Source of the DNA: Roseiarcus sp963721905
Lineage (GTDB): Bacteria; Pseudomonadota; Alphaproteobacteria; Rhizobiales; Beijerinckiaceae
Length of the DNA stretch: 64,000 nucleotides
Direction of reading: 5' to 3'
NCBI GenBank assembly: GCA_963721905.1
Contig: CAVRMF010000011.1
Location: 372,001-436,000, forward strand
Under the pieces are notes generated by a model that saw only the letters and a list, made by a program, of their open reading frames with translations, had not been told where the DNA came from and did not search any database. The position numbers were made by a program, and so were the translations under genes. This document shows, one piece after another, positions 9,348-19,622 of the stretch. How positions within the stretch are numbered: position 1 is the stretch's first letter; each line of letters begins with the position of its first letter.

Positions 9348-10104
9348 GATCGTGCTTGATACGGAAACGACCGGCCTCAATCCTGGCGACGGACATCGCC
9401 TGTTGGAAATCGGCGCGATCGAAGTCATTCGCCAGTGCGTGACGGGAAAAGTCTTTCATACGCTGATCAATCCCGAACGCGACGTGCCGGAAGATGCGGT
9501 GCGCGTGCACGGCCATACGTCTGATATCCTTAAGGACCAGCCGGTCTTCGCCGGCGTGGTCGACGAATTCATGGCGTTTATCGGCGACGCGCCACTGGTC
9601 ATCCACAACGCCGAGTTTGACTTAAGCTTCCTCAACTCGGAGCTCGGGCGAGCAGGACGCCAGCTGATCGGCCTTGAACGCGTCGTCGACACGCTTGCCC
9701 TCGCGCGGAGGAAGCACCCTGGGCAACCGAACAGTCTCGACGCGCTATGCGACCGCTATCGGATCGATCGGTCCCGACGCGCGAAGCACGGAGCGCTTCT
9801 CGACGCCGAAATACTGGTTGAGATCTACTTGGAGCTGACCGGCGGACGCCAGCGGTCGCTGTCCTTCGAAGATGAAGCCGACAAGGTCGTCCCCTTTGAC
9901 GCCATCCCTTCGCCGCGCATCGAGACGCGGCAGCCTCGCGCTTCGCTCATCGAGGCGGAGGAAGCGGCCGCTCATGTCGAACATGTCCGCGCCTTGGGCG
10001 AGGCGGCGATTTGGATGCGCTACACGGCCTTTCATGCCGATCACCGGGAGAGTTCGCGCCCGGCAAGCGATGCTGCGCCCGCTATTGTGTTCGCGCCCAT
10101 GTGA
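9340..10104 (+). CDS. dnaQ: DNA polymerase III epsilon subunit (3'-5' exonuclease)
   Basis: Proofreading exonuclease of the replicative polymerase. About 254 residues from the GTG at 9340, which overlaps the coaE stop; a longer open frame to 9217 is inside coaE and rejected. Exonuclease motifs: ExoI IVLDTETTGLNP, ExoII VIHNAEFDLSFL, ExoIII with HGALLDAEIL (the H and D of the DEDDh class). The C-terminal 70 residues form the usual linker and polymerase-binding tail. Ends convergently over the 3' end of the SGNH gene by 23 bases. secB, the usual next gene, is not present. Confidence 0.95.
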   Translation: MREIVLDTETTGLNPGDGHRLLEIGAIEVIRQCVTGKVFHTLINPERDVPEDAVRVHGHTSDILKDQPVFAGVVDEFMAFIGDAPLVIHNAEFDLSFLNSELGRAGRQLIGLERVVDTLALARRKHPGQPNSLDALCDRYRIDRSRRAKHGALLDAEILVEIYLELTGGRQRSLSFEDEADKVVPFDAIPSPRIETRQPRASLIEAEEAAAHVEHVRALGEAAIWMRYTAFHADHRESSRPASDAAPAIVFAPM

Positions 10105-11360
10105 AATCATCTGCGCGGCCGGGCTGCGGAGCCGGGGCCTCGCCGACACGCAAGACGCGAATCTGCGCGCCGGCGCGGTCTCCGGCGGCAGCGCCGAGAG
10201 CTTCAATCAACTCCCCGTGCGCTGAAGCCGGCTGGGCTGTGAGAGACAGAATAGGGCCCGCGGATGGTTTCAGCGTTGGGGCCAGTCCAGGAGCCTCCGA
10301 CTTTTCGGCTCCCATCTCCCGCCGAATTTGGGCGTTAATGTCATCGGCTTCTTGTTCGATGTCCGGCGGGAGACTAGCGATGTCGGCCTGAGGCCTGGTC
10401 TTGTCGAAGACCTTCCGAATATCGGCTTCAAGGAAATGGGCGAGTTTCCGCGATCCGGTTTTCGTCAAATAGATTCCATTGGGGCCGGAGCGCAGCTTTG
10501 AGTTCTGCCCGTCAACATCAGGCCCGAACGCCGCATACTGACCGCTTTGATCCGCGAACGCGTCCCAAATGTCGACGTATTTGGCGCCGGCTTTTTCCGC
10601 GTGTTCGCGATCGATCGCGTTCAACGCAATCACCTGAGAATTGAAGCGGTCGTCGTTCATCGATGGGAGACCGACCCAAAGAACGGGTATGTGAGCGTCA
10701 CGAAACGGCGTGACGAAGTTCTCGACACGCTGGGCATAGATGGCCCGCCACTTGTCGCTGAGCGGATCGAGCGCTTCCCCGCCATCTTTCAGCGGCTGCA
10801 AATCGTTGATGCCAATCATGATGACTACGAGGTCGATTTGGGTCTTGGCTGCGATCATGTCGCGGGCCGCTTTCGGCCAGTCGTAATAGTCGTCGCGAGT
10901 GAGGCCCGAGAGGTCGCGCGCTTGGTCTGCGATCGAGATTTCCGGCTTGTCGGCGAAGGCGTCAGCAAGACCTTGGGCGGCGAGAATTCCCAGGCTGTCG
11001 CCGAGAACCGACACGAAAAAGGTGGCCTTGACCGGCGCCCCTCCGGGTGAGCCCGGGGCGCGCGTCGCCGTCGTCGAAACGAAGTCCTGCTCTTTCTTGC
11101 GAGGCTCGGAATGGGCCTTATGCGCGCGTGTCCGCAAAGTCGCATTGGGTTGATTTCGGGGCTTGCGGTTTCGGGGAGAGCCCGAAAAGGTTTTGCAGGA
11201 ACCCCGGGAATCCGCCGGAGTTCTGAGCGTGTAAGGCCGGCATAGCCAGGACCCAGCAGCAGAGCGCTACGGCGGCGACGCGAAGCAGGAGCGCGAACGT
11301 CGACGCCGAATTGCGGCGTCCAGCCGTTCGGGATTGTTCTGCTGCCAGCTTGCGGGTCAT
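10082..11360 (-). pseudogene. DUF459 SGNH-hydrolase-like envelope protein, apparently frameshifted
   Basis: Two overlapping minus frames look like one gene. The first (11360-11118) gives a signal-anchor N-terminus with hydrophobic residues 25-45 and a cut near LHAQ. The second (to 10082) gives the SGNH domain: VSVLGDSLG (block I serine), VIMIGINDLQPL, and a D-x-x-H-like C-terminal part, then a low-complexity tail. The join requires one extra base, probably in the C run near 11158-11176. Combined length about 425 residues fits DUF459 proteins, thought to act in peptidoglycan or exopolysaccharide O-acylation. Starts on the mltB stop (ATGA). The alternative is a separate 80-residue secreted protein. 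Confidence 0.65.
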
Positions 11361-12631
11361 CGAAGTCCCAGCGATCCTGCCTTTTCCGACTCGATTCGTT
11401 TCAACAAAGCCAAGGTGGCGTAGCCGTCTGGCTTCAGGCCCTTTCGCTCCTGGTAAGCGCGAAGCGCAGCCTGAACGGACTCTCCGACCATTCCGTCGAT
11501 CTCTCCGACATTATAGCCAAGTTTTGTGAGTTTGGCTTGCAGGCGCCGAATTTGATTGACGGTGAGAGGCCGGTCCGCCGCCGGCCAGTCGGCGACGACA
11601 CCTCGACCCCCTGTTATCGCGTCGCCGAGCAAAGCCACCGCAAGGGCGTAGGACGTCGACGTATTGTAAGCCTTGATCACATCGAAATTGCCGGTGACGA
11701 GGAAGATCGGCCCGCGGAGACCTGCCGGCAAGAGCAATCGACCCTCGCCGGACTTGGGAAAGGGCGCCTGATCCGCCCGTTGGACGCCGCGGGCGGCAAA
11801 GGCGCTGAACGGCGCGGGTTCTGAACAGTCGGCGTTCGTCAACGAGAAGTCGGCCGGCAACTGAACCTCGAAGCCCCACGGTACGTCCCTCGCCCACCCG
11901 TGCGCGGCGAGAAAATTGGCGGTCGAGCCAATGGCGTCGGGCGCGCTGGTCCAGATGTCGCGCCGGCCGCTGCGCTCGAAATCGACTGCGTAGATCAGGA
12001 AGCTCGAAGGCATGAACTGGGTCTGGCCCATCGCTCCCGCCCAGGAGCCGACCATGTGAGCCGGCGCAATCTCACCATCGTCCAGAATGATGAGCGCCGA
12101 GATCAGTTCGTCCCGAAAGTAATCGCCGCGGAAGTGGACAAAGGCGAGAGTCGCGAGCGCCTGGACGACGTTGTCGGTCCCTGTGAAGGCTCCGAAATCA
12201 GTCTCCAATCCCCAGATCCCCATGATCACGCCGTCGTCGACGCCATAGTCCTTCCGCGCCTTTGAGAGCCAGACGTTTTCTGCCGTAGCCAGCTCGCGAC
12301 CACGGGCGACCCGCGACGGCGAAACGGCGCCCGCGACATATTGCCAGATCGGCTCGACGAACTCCGGCTGCACGATCGTCTGGGCGACGACTTTTGGATC
12401 GAACCTGACGTTGGCGAATGCGCGATCGAAGGTTTCTCTTCTGACTCCTCGCGCCTCGACGAGCGGCCAAAGCGAGGAGACGAATTCCTGAAAGGAACGG
12501 TCACGGGCGGATGGCGTCTTTGCGGAACCGTTCGCAGAGAAAGCGAGGCAGCCGGCCAGGAAGGCGAGGACGCACAAACGGATAACCGACCATTTCGACA
12601 CGCCGAATTTTGCGCCTCCGCCTCCGCCCAT
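11357..12631 (-). CDS. Lytic murein transglycosylase (MltB type) with C-terminal peptidoglycan-binding domain
   Basis: Periplasmic enzyme that cleaves MurNAc-GlcNAc bonds with formation of 1,6-anhydro-MurNAc. 424 residues. A hydrophobic signal segment is at about 18-35. The SLT_2/MltB core includes GIWGLETDFG (catalytic Glu) and GSWAGAMGQTQFMPSSF. The last 60 residues (RRLQAKLTKLGYNVGEIDG...) are a PG_binding_1 domain. The N-terminal glycine run before the signal is odd; an internal start just before SKWSVIRLC is possible. Its stop overlaps the start of the DUF459 frame, so both probably act together on the cell wall. Confidence 0.9.
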   Translation of the reverse strand: MGGGGGAKFGVSKWSVIRLCVLAFLAGCLAFSANGSAKTPSARDRSFQEFVSSLWPLVEARGVRRETFDRAFANVRFDPKVVAQTIVQPEFVEPIWQYVAGAVSPSRVARGRELATAENVWLSKARKDYGVDDGVIMGIWGLETDFGAFTGTDNVVQALATLAFVHFRGDYFRDELISALIILDDGEIAPAHMVGSWAGAMGQTQFMPSSFLIYAVDFERSGRRDIWTSAPDAIGSTANFLAAHGWARDVPWGFEVQLPADFSLTNADCSEPAPFSAFAARGVQRADQAPFPKSGEGRLLLPAGLRGPIFLVTGNFDVIKAYNTSTSYALAVALLGDAITGGRGVVADWPAADRPLTVNQIRRLQAKLTKLGYNVGEIDGMVGESVQAALRAYQERKGLKPDGYATLALLKRIESEKAGSLGLR

Positions 12632-12773
12632 GCGTCCTCTACCGAATGGGTCGCCAGAATACTCTATAACGAGAGGCTCCGCAGCGAGAGCTCTTGAGAA
12701 AACTAAAGGCCGCCCCTACCGCGCGGCCGAAAAGGACACCAGCCCCGCTCGGGCGCTGACCAGAGACCCGGCT

Positions 12774-13571
12774 CTAGTCTTTGATGTCGTCCGGGCGCGG
12801 CATCGAAATGATGTTGTAGCCGGCGTCGACGAAAAGCACTTCACCGGTCACCCCCTCTGAAAGTCCAGAGAGGAGATAGAGGGCCGCCCCACCTACGTTT
12901 TCGATCGTAACTGTACGTCGAAGCGGGGAATGGGCGCGCTGGAAGTTGAACATGAAACGGGCGTCCGCGATCCCTGCGCCGGCCAGCGTGCGGATCGGCC
13001 CGGCCGAGATCGCGTTGACGCGGATATTGTCCGGGCCAAAATCGGCGGCCAAATACCGCACGCTGGCCTCTAGCGCGGCCTTGGCGACGCCCATCACGTT
13101 ATAGTTGGGCATGACGCGCGTCGAGCCGCCGAAAGTGAGAGTGAGCATCGCGCCGCCCGACGGCATCAGTGCGGCGGCGCGCTTCGCGACCTCGGTGAAA
13201 GAAAACGCCGACACGACCATCGTGCGAATGAAATTGTCGCGGCTCGTGTCCGCGTAGCGCCCCTTGAGTTCGTTGCGGTCGGAAAAACCGATGCAATGGA
13301 CGAGGAAGTCCAGTGCGCCCCAGGCCCCGCCGAGCGTCGAGAAGATGGCGTCAATAGAAACAAGGTCTTCGACATCGCATGGCAGGACATGCGTCGAGCC
13401 GAGGCTTTGCGCGAGCGGAATCACGCGTTTGCCGAGGGCGTCGCCCTGGTAGGTGAACGCAAGCTCCGCCCCTTCAGACGCCAGGGCTTTTGCTATGCCC
13501 CAGGCGATCGAGTGATCGTTGGCGACCCCCATTACCAAGCCGCGCTTCCCCCGCATCAAGTCAGACGTCAT
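12774..13571 (-). CDS. fabI: Enoyl-[acyl-carrier-protein] reductase, FabI type
   Basis: NADH-dependent last step of the fatty acid elongation cycle. 265 residues, SDR fold with the FabI-type nucleotide motif GVANDHSIAWGIAKAL at about 14-29 and the YxxxxxxK-type centre NYNVMGVAKAALEASVRYLA. SAGPIRTLAGAGI is also a FabI signature. Third gene of the fabA-fabB-fabI run, 43 bases after fabB. Several alphaproteobacteria have two FabI paralogues (FabI1/FabI2); this operon position suggests the one tied to unsaturated fatty acid synthesis, an inference. Confidence 0.93.
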   Translation of the reverse strand: MTSDLMRGKRGLVMGVANDHSIAWGIAKALASEGAELAFTYQGDALGKRVIPLAQSLGSTHVLPCDVEDLVSIDAIFSTLGGAWGALDFLVHCIGFSDRNELKGRYADTSRDNFIRTMVVSAFSFTEVAKRAAALMPSGGAMLTLTFGGSTRVMPNYNVMGVAKAALEASVRYLAADFGPDNIRVNAISAGPIRTLAGAGIADARFMFNFQRAHSPLRRTVTIENVGGAALYLLSGLSEGVTGEVLFVDAGYNIISMPRPDDIKD

Positions 13572-13614
13572 CGTTCACCCGGGATCAAAAAGATCAAGAA
13601 GCCTCGTCTGCGGA

Positions 13615-14838
13615 TTACGCGTCGCCATGCTTGAAGACCAGCGTCGCATTGGTTCCGCCAAAGCCGAAAGAATTCGATAGCACGGCCCCCAAGTCGACGT
13701 TGTCGAGCCGGGAACGGACGATCGGCATGTCCGCGAAAGCTGGATCCATTTCATCAATATGCGCGCTTTCACAGACAAACCCGTTGCGCATCATAAGCAG
13801 CGAATAAATGGCCTCGTGGGCGCCGGTCGCTCCTTGCGAATGCCCGGTCAGAGATTTGGTCGCGGATATTGGCGGGCATCTTTCGCCGGACCCGAACACC
13901 TGACGAAGCGCTTCAATCTCTTTGAGGTCTCCGATCGGAGTCGAGGTCGCATGGGGGTTAATGTAGTCGATGGGCGGCTTCACGGTCGCCAGCGCCTGAC
14001 GCATGCAGCGCACGGCGCCCTCGCCGGACGGCGCGACCATGTCGTGCCCGTCGGAGGTCGCGCCGTACCCAACGATTTCGCCATAGATCTTTGCCCGCCG
14101 AGCCTTGGCGCGCTCGTACTCCTCAAGGATCAGCACGCCCGCGCCGGCCGAGATGACAAATCCGTCGCGATTCCTGTCATAGGCCCGCGAGGCGCGCGAA
14201 GGCGTCTCGTTGAACGCAGACGACATCGCGCCCATGGCGTCGAACAGGACCGAAAGCGTCCAATCGAGCTCTTCGCAACCGCCGGCGAACATCACGTCCT
14301 GCTTGCCCATGAGAATTTGCTCATAGGCCGCACCGATACAGTGATTGGATGTCGCGCAGGCCGAGGAGATGGAATAGCTGACGCCCTTGATCTTGAACCA
14401 TGTGGAGAGCGTCGCCGAGGCGGTCGAGCACATGGACTTGGGAACTGCAAAGGGGCCGACCCGCTTCGGGCCTTTCGAACGCGTGACGTCGGCGGCCTCG
14501 ACGATGGCCCGCGTCGATGGACCCCCCGAACCCATGATGATGCCTGTTCGCTCGTTCGACACTTCGTCGGGGGCGAGGCCGCTGTCGACAATCGCCTGGT
14601 CCATGGCGACATGGCACCAGGCGGTGCCGCCGCCGTGGAACCGCATCGCCCTCCGATCGAGGATCTCTTCAGGATTAAGGACGGGCGCGCCCTGGACCTG
14701 GGAGCGAAAGCCGAGTTCGGCGAATATTGCCGCCCGGGTAATTCCGGACTTTCCGGCATGGAGGCTCGCGGTCACTTCCTGCGCGTTGGAGCCGATCGAG
14801 GACACGATGCCCATGCCGGTGACGACGACGCGTCTCAT
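13615..14838 (-). CDS. fabB: 3-oxoacyl-[acyl-carrier-protein] synthase I
   Basis: Condensing enzyme needed to elongate unsaturated acyl-ACP made by FabA. About 407 residues from the ATG at 14838, preceded by GGAGATAAGG; an upstream frame to 14877 overlaps fabA and is rejected. Active-site Cys in SSACATSNHCIG, first His in NPHATSTPIGD, and lysine/second His in ATKSLTGHSQGATGAHE form the Cys-His-His triad. FabB rather than FabF is favoured by the position directly after fabA. The C-terminal GFGGTNATLVFK is also typical. Confidence 0.95.
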   Translation of the reverse strand: MRRVVVTGMGIVSSIGSNAQEVTASLHAGKSGITRAAIFAELGFRSQVQGAPVLNPEEILDRRAMRFHGGGTAWCHVAMDQAIVDSGLAPDEVSNERTGIIMGSGGPSTRAIVEAADVTRSKGPKRVGPFAVPKSMCSTASATLSTWFKIKGVSYSISSACATSNHCIGAAYEQILMGKQDVMFAGGCEELDWTLSVLFDAMGAMSSAFNETPSRASRAYDRNRDGFVISAGAGVLILEEYERAKARRAKIYGEIVGYGATSDGHDMVAPSGEGAVRCMRQALATVKPPIDYINPHATSTPIGDLKEIEALRQVFGSGERCPPISATKSLTGHSQGATGAHEAIYSLLMMRNGFVCESAHIDEMDPAFADMPIVRSRLDNVDLGAVLSNSFGFGGTNATLVFKHGDA

Positions 14839-14873
14839 CCTTATCTCCGTGATCGTGCGCCTTGGGGGATGTC

Positions 14874-15398
14874 TCAAGCCGACGTCGGGGTCGCCGCGCT
14901 AAACAAACCGACACGCATATCCCTCACGTCATAAATGCGCTTGCCGTCCGCTTCGAGCCAGCCGTCGGCGATGCCGAGAATCAGCTTGCCCTTGAACACG
15001 CGCTTGATGTCGACGCCGTACACCAGCTTTTTGACGGTCGGAAGCACCTGCTCGGCAAACTTGACCTCGCCCACCCCGAGCGCGCGGCCGCGGCCGGGCA
15101 AACCGAGCCAGCCGAGGAAGAATCCGGTCAATTGCCAAAGCGCGTCGAGCCCGAGGCAACCGGGCATCACCGGATCGCCCTTGAAATGGCAATCGAAGAA
15201 CCAAAGGGTCGGCTTAATGTCGAACTCGGCGCGCACCTCGCCTTTTCCATTGGCGCCGCCGGTGTCGGAAATCCGCTGAATCCGGTCGAACATCAGCATA
15301 GGCGGAAGCGGCAGCTGGGCGTTGCCGGCGCCGAACAGCTCGCCCCGGCCGCAAGCCAGGAGGTCCTCGTAGTTGAAGCTGTTGCGCCTGTAGTCCAT
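14874..15398 (-). CDS. fabA: 3-hydroxydecanoyl-[acyl-carrier-protein] dehydratase/isomerase
   Basis: Bifunctional dehydratase-isomerase that makes cis-3-decenoyl-ACP, the branch point to unsaturated fatty acids. About 174 residues from the ATG at 15398, close to the 172 of E. coli. The active-site region FFDCHFKGDPVMPGCLGLDA holds the catalytic His, and the Asp lies in LDALWQLTGFFLGW. A 16-residue longer frame reaches 15446. First gene of fabA-fabB-fabI; the irr regulator often found upstream in Rhizobiales is missing. Confidence 0.96.
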   Translation of the reverse strand: MDYRRNSFNYEDLLACGRGELFGAGNAQLPLPPMLMFDRIQRISDTGGANGKGEVRAEFDIKPTLWFFDCHFKGDPVMPGCLGLDALWQLTGFFLGWLGLPGRGRALGVGEVKFAEQVLPTVKKLVYGVDIKRVFKGKLILGIADGWLEADGKRIYDVRDMRVGLFSAATPTSA

Positions 15399-15600
15399 CT
15401 GCGCGACGTGCCCTTCGGACCGGCGCGAAGCGCACGGCGACCCCAAGGTTTTGGTAACACAAGCGCCTGCCTATCGAAAGCGGCGCGCCACGTTCGTGCA
15501 TTTTTGCCGCAGATGATGCATCATGGCCACATGTACGGCGAATTCGCCCGGGCCCAGTTCGCGCGGTTTATGGGGAGACGCGCCAGCGGTCGCCGGCAGA

Positions 15601-16551
15601 TCAGTAGGGCGGTTCTGCGGCGCCGATCAGGCCCTGGTCCGTCAACACCACCCAGGCGGCGCCCTCACGCTCGATGCGCTCGATGCGACCCGCGCCAGGA
15701 AGAACATCGCCAGGCCGCACTGCGTACTGGCCGTCGCGTCCCTCGATCAGAGCGACATCGTCGCGGACTCCGAGCACGACGTACCGGCGCAGCAAGGGTC
15801 GCGGTCTTTCGATCGAGCCGGTCGTCTCCATGGAGACATTCGCGCCGAACTTGGCCGGAAGCGCGGGCTGTTTCGGTTGCAAGGGCGGGCTCGGGGGCGG
15901 CGGTGGAGGCGGAGCAGCGGCCGCGACGACCTTCTTCTCGAGGTTTTCGATGCGGGCTGACAATTCGGCGACTTGTGCGCCGGCTTCATGGCCGAAACGC
16001 TCGCCGAGCGTGTCGACTCTCGCGCTTTCCTCGCGATCGAGGCGCTCCACCCGCTGCGAGAGCTGGGCAAGCGCGGCGCTGAGCTCCTGAGAGGACGCGG
16101 AACTGGATCGGATTTCCCCGACCGACCGGCGCAATTCGATCAGCTCATCGTGAGCCTTGGCGCTGTCGATTGCGCTGAGACGCGCAGCGAGCACGCCCAC
16201 CGTCCTTGCAAGCGATTCGGTTTCATGCGCATGTTCGGCAAGAAGAGCCGCGTCGCGGCGATGATCGTTGATGACCAACGCGCCTGCGCCTGCGCCGAAG
16301 GCCGCAAAGGCGATTGCCGCCGCCAAAGCGATGCTTGGTCGGGAAAACCAGTCTGGCCGTGCGGCACGGGGTTCGTCGGTCCGCTCCCCCTCCAGGATCG
16401 GGGGAATGATCGCGGGCAAGCACGACAGTTCCTTCGATGTTTGCAGTCCCTCCGCGCCCTTCGGCCGCGGGTCATCGGGCGGGGGGTCCCTGTTGTCCTG
16501 TCCTTCGGTCTCCCCTGTCTGGCCAAGGTCCAGCTCGTCGTACTCACTCAT
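15601..16551 (-). CDS. Membrane-anchored coiled-coil protein, unknown function
   Basis: 316 residues. An acidic, proline-rich cytoplasmic N-terminus is followed by one membrane segment (about 72-95, SIALAAAIAFAAFGAGAGAL), a coiled coil (about 100-205), a polyproline stretch of eight to nine prolines, and a compact C-terminal domain (YVVLGVRDDVALIEGRDG, then VRPGDVLPGAGRIERIE) reminiscent of PilP-like or inner-membrane assembly modules. I recall similar Rhizobiales proteins of unknown function. It is divergent from the molybdopterin gene across 134 bases and shows no clear operon partner. Confidence 0.75.
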   Translation of the reverse strand: MSEYDELDLGQTGETEGQDNRDPPPDDPRPKGAEGLQTSKELSCLPAIIPPILEGERTDEPRAARPDWFSRPSIALAAAIAFAAFGAGAGALVINDHRRDAALLAEHAHETESLARTVGVLAARLSAIDSAKAHDELIELRRSVGEIRSSSASSQELSAALAQLSQRVERLDREESARVDTLGERFGHEAGAQVAELSARIENLEKKVVAAAAPPPPPPPSPPLQPKQPALPAKFGANVSMETTGSIERPRPLLRRYVVLGVRDDVALIEGRDGQYAVRPGDVLPGAGRIERIEREGAAWVVLTDQGLIGAAEPPY

Positions 16552-16685
16552 GAAAATCGCCTACAGCTGACGCAGTGTTGATCGATTGTCGGCTGTTCGG
16601 CTTAACGAAGCGTTGACCATTGGGTTCGCCGAGGCAAAAATTGTCTTCAGGGGTCAGGAACTCGTGGAATCGAGGATCGAAAGCC

Positions 16686-19008
16686 ATGACGGTCATGAAG
16701 TTTGGCGTGGGTCAGCCGGTTCGGCGAGTCGAAGACCAACGATTGGTTCGGGGCGCGGGCCGCTACACATCGGATGTTGCGCCTGAGGGCTCGCTCTACG
16801 CGCACTTTAGCCGCAGTCCCCATGCGCACGCCCGCTTTACCGTTGGAGATCGAGACAAGGCAGCGGCAACGCCTGGCGTGAAGGCCGTCTATCTCGCGTC
16901 CGATCTCTCGCATCTCGGCGACCTTCCCTGCCTGGCGCCGATCAAGAATTCCGACGGAACGCAGACGCCGCTGAAGCCCTATCCAGTGATGGCCGGGGAC
17001 GAGGCGCATCACGTCGGCGACATTGTCGCGATGACCGTCGCCGACTCGGCCTTCGCCGCGAAAGACGCCGCCGAGGCGCTGGCGATCGATTGGGAGGCGC
17101 TCCCAGCGGTCGCTGAGGCGGTTGAAGCGCTTCGGCCCGACGCAGTCCGGGTTTTCGCGGGAGCCCCGGGCAATATCGCCTTCGATGCGGATATCGGCGA
17201 CAAGGCGAAGACAGACGAGGCCTTCGCGAAGGCCGCGCGTACGGTGAAGATTCAAATCGTGAATCCGCGCGTCGTGGCGAATTACATGGAGCCGCGCGGA
17301 GCGGTCGGATCTTTCGACTCTGAAAGCGGCCGATTGACGCTCCATATCGGCAGCCAGGGCGTGCACCTGCTTCGCGACCTCCTCGCCGGCGCGGTGCTGA
17401 AGATCCCGCCGGCAAGCATCAAAGTCGTCACGGACGACGTCGGCGGCGGCTTTGGCACACGAATCTTTCTCTATCGAGAATATCCCCTGATTCTGGAGGC
17501 CGCGCGCCGGCTTGGCCGGCCGGTTCGGTGGCAGGCCGATCGCTCGGAACATTTCGTCGGCGACGCGCAGGGACGCGACAATGTCACGACGGCGGAGATG
17601 GCGCTGGCGCCCGATGGCCGCTTCCTGGGCCTGAGGGTCGACGTGGTCGCCAACCTGGGCGCCTACCTCTCGCAGTTTACTCAATTCGTGCCGTGGCTCG
17701 GCCTCACGATGGCGAATGGACCCTACGAAATCGATGCGCTGCATGCGCGGGTGCGAGGCGTCTTCACGCACACAGTCCCGGTCGACGCCTATCGCGGCGC
17801 AGGTCGGCCAGAAGCGGCCTACGTACTGGAGCGGCTCGTCGATCGCTGCGCGCGAGAACTTGGCCTCTCGCAGGAGGCGATCCGGCTACGAAATTTCGTG
17901 CCGCCTGAGGCAATGCCTTACAAGACGCAGACGATGCGGACATATGATGTCGGCGATTTCGCCGGCGCCTTGAGGCGGTGCGTCGAAAAGGCCGATGTGG
18001 CCGGGTTTGACGCTCGGGCGGACCAATCGAAAAGAACTCGGTCTCCTGCGCGGGCTCGGTTTCTCGAGCTACATCGAATGCACCGCATTCGGCGCCGGGG
18101 AGGATACTTCGCTCGTCCTCGAGAAGGATGGGACGTTGTCTCTTTTGATCGGAACGCAGTCGACCGGCCAGGGGCACCAGACCGCATACGCCCAGGTCGT
18201 CGCCGAGCAGTTCGACGTTCCGCTCAATCGAATCAACGTCGTCCAGGGGGATAGCGACCGAGTCGCGAAAGGCGGGGGGACCGGCGGCTCGCGCTCGATC
18301 CCGATCGGCGCGGTGACCACGACGCGCGCCTCGAAGGCGCTGGCCGACTCGCTGAAGGAACTGGCGGCCGACGAGCTCGAGGCCGCGAGCGCCGATCTGG
18401 AAATCGCCGATGGCCGCTTTCGCATCGTCGGCACGGACCGATCCATCTCGCTCGCGGAAATCGCCGCCCTTCCGTCCGCCACCCCGGAGCGGTTGCAAGG
18501 CGCCGGTTCGTATACGCCCGATATGGCGACCTATCCCAACGGGACTCATATCTGCGAAGTCGAAATCGACCCGGAGACGGGGACAGTTCAAATCCTTCGC
18601 TATACCGTCGTCGACGATTTCGGCTTCACCCTGAATCCGCTCCTGCTCGAAGGCCAGGTCCACGGGGGGATCGCCCAGGGCGTTGGCCAGGCGCTCATGG
18701 AGAAAGCAGTCTACGACAGCGAGGGCCAGCTGCTTTCCGCAAGTCTCATGGATTATTGCCTGCCGCGCGCCGACAATTTCCCCCCGATCGCTTTCGAGAC
18801 CCGCAACGTGCCGTCGACCACCAATCCGATGGGGTTGAAGGGGGCAGGGGAAGCAGGCACGATCGGTTCGACCCCGGCGGTGGTCAATGCGGTTGCCGAC
18901 GCCCTTTGGCGCGCCTATGGCGTTTCCGACATCGATATGCCTGCGACCCCGCAAGCGATCTTACGCGCCATCCGGCGGGCGGAGGCCGCAAAGAGAGCTT
19001 CAGAGTGA
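16686..19008 (+). pseudogene. Molybdopterin-binding subunit of xanthine dehydrogenase/aldehyde oxidase family, frameshifted
   Basis: Large catalytic subunit of a molybdenum hydroxylase (CoxL/XdhB-like). Frame 3 carries the N-terminal domain (GQPVRRVEDQRLVRGAGRYT) and VTDDVGGGFGTR and AYRGAGRPEAAY; frame 1 carries GTQSTGQGHQTAYAQV and GLKGAGEAGTIGSTPAVVNA with the conserved catalytic Glu. Dropping one G from GGG at 18016-18018 joins them into about 773 residues, normal for the family. No 2Fe-2S or FAD subunit gene is adjacent, unusual for such enzymes; two c-type cytochromes follow instead. Substrate (aldehyde, purine, CO or N-heterocycle) cannot be told. Confidence 0.85.
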
Positions 19009-19136
19009 ATAAGTATAATCTCAAGAGTGTTTGCTGTGCCGCGCGAGGCTCTCGATCATTTGAGGCGCCGCGCCGACATTGTGCTCGCTCTCGGCGAACG
19101 TACCGTCCAATTCGGCTTCAACTTAAGGAGGCGACT

Positions 19137-19580
19137 ATGAGGAAGCTGTCGGTCTTTGTTGCGACGTTCGTCCTCGGCGCGAGCGCTGCGCTCGCGCTCT
19201 CGGGCGCGGACGCGATCAAGCAGCGGCGCGAGCTGATGAAGGGTGACGGCGCCGCGACAAAGCCGGTCGTCGCGATGCTGCAGGGCAAGGCCCCGTTCGA
19301 TCTCGCGACGGTGCAAAACACGCTGAAGACCTACGTGAACGCCATGAGCAAGGAGCCAGCCCTCTTCCCGCCGGACAGCAAGACCGGGGACACCAACGCT
19401 CTGCCCGTCATCTGGGACGACGACAACCTGGCCGATCTCGACGCGCGTTTCAAAAAACTCGGTGACGACGCCACAGCCGCGCTTGCCACGATCAAGGACG
19501 AGGCCAGCTTCAAGGCCACGATGCCCGGCGTGCTCAAGAACTGCGGCGCCTGCCACGAGAAATATCACGCGAAGCAGTAG
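19137..19580 (+). CDS. Cytochrome c' family protein (secreted monohaem)
   Basis: 147 residues with a clear signal peptide (cut after ALA, about residue 20) and one C-terminal haem motif CGACH at about 138-142, the cytochrome c'/c-556 layout of a four-helix bundle with haem near the C-terminus. AAGGAGG at 19125-19131 gives a strong ribosome site five bases before the ATG. It follows the molybdenum hydroxylase by 128 bases, and the dihaem cytochrome starts 42 bases later. A role as electron acceptor of that enzyme is plausible but inferred; cytochromes c' may also bind NO. Confidence 0.85.
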   Translation: MRKLSVFVATFVLGASAALALSGADAIKQRRELMKGDGAATKPVVAMLQGKAPFDLATVQNTLKTYVNAMSKEPALFPPDSKTGDTNALPVIWDDDNLADLDARFKKLGDDATAALATIKDEASFKATMPGVLKNCGACHEKYHAKQ

Positions 19581-19622
19581 TAGCGGTGCGCTCGGCGCCG
19601 CGACGGCCTCAGCGGATCGATC

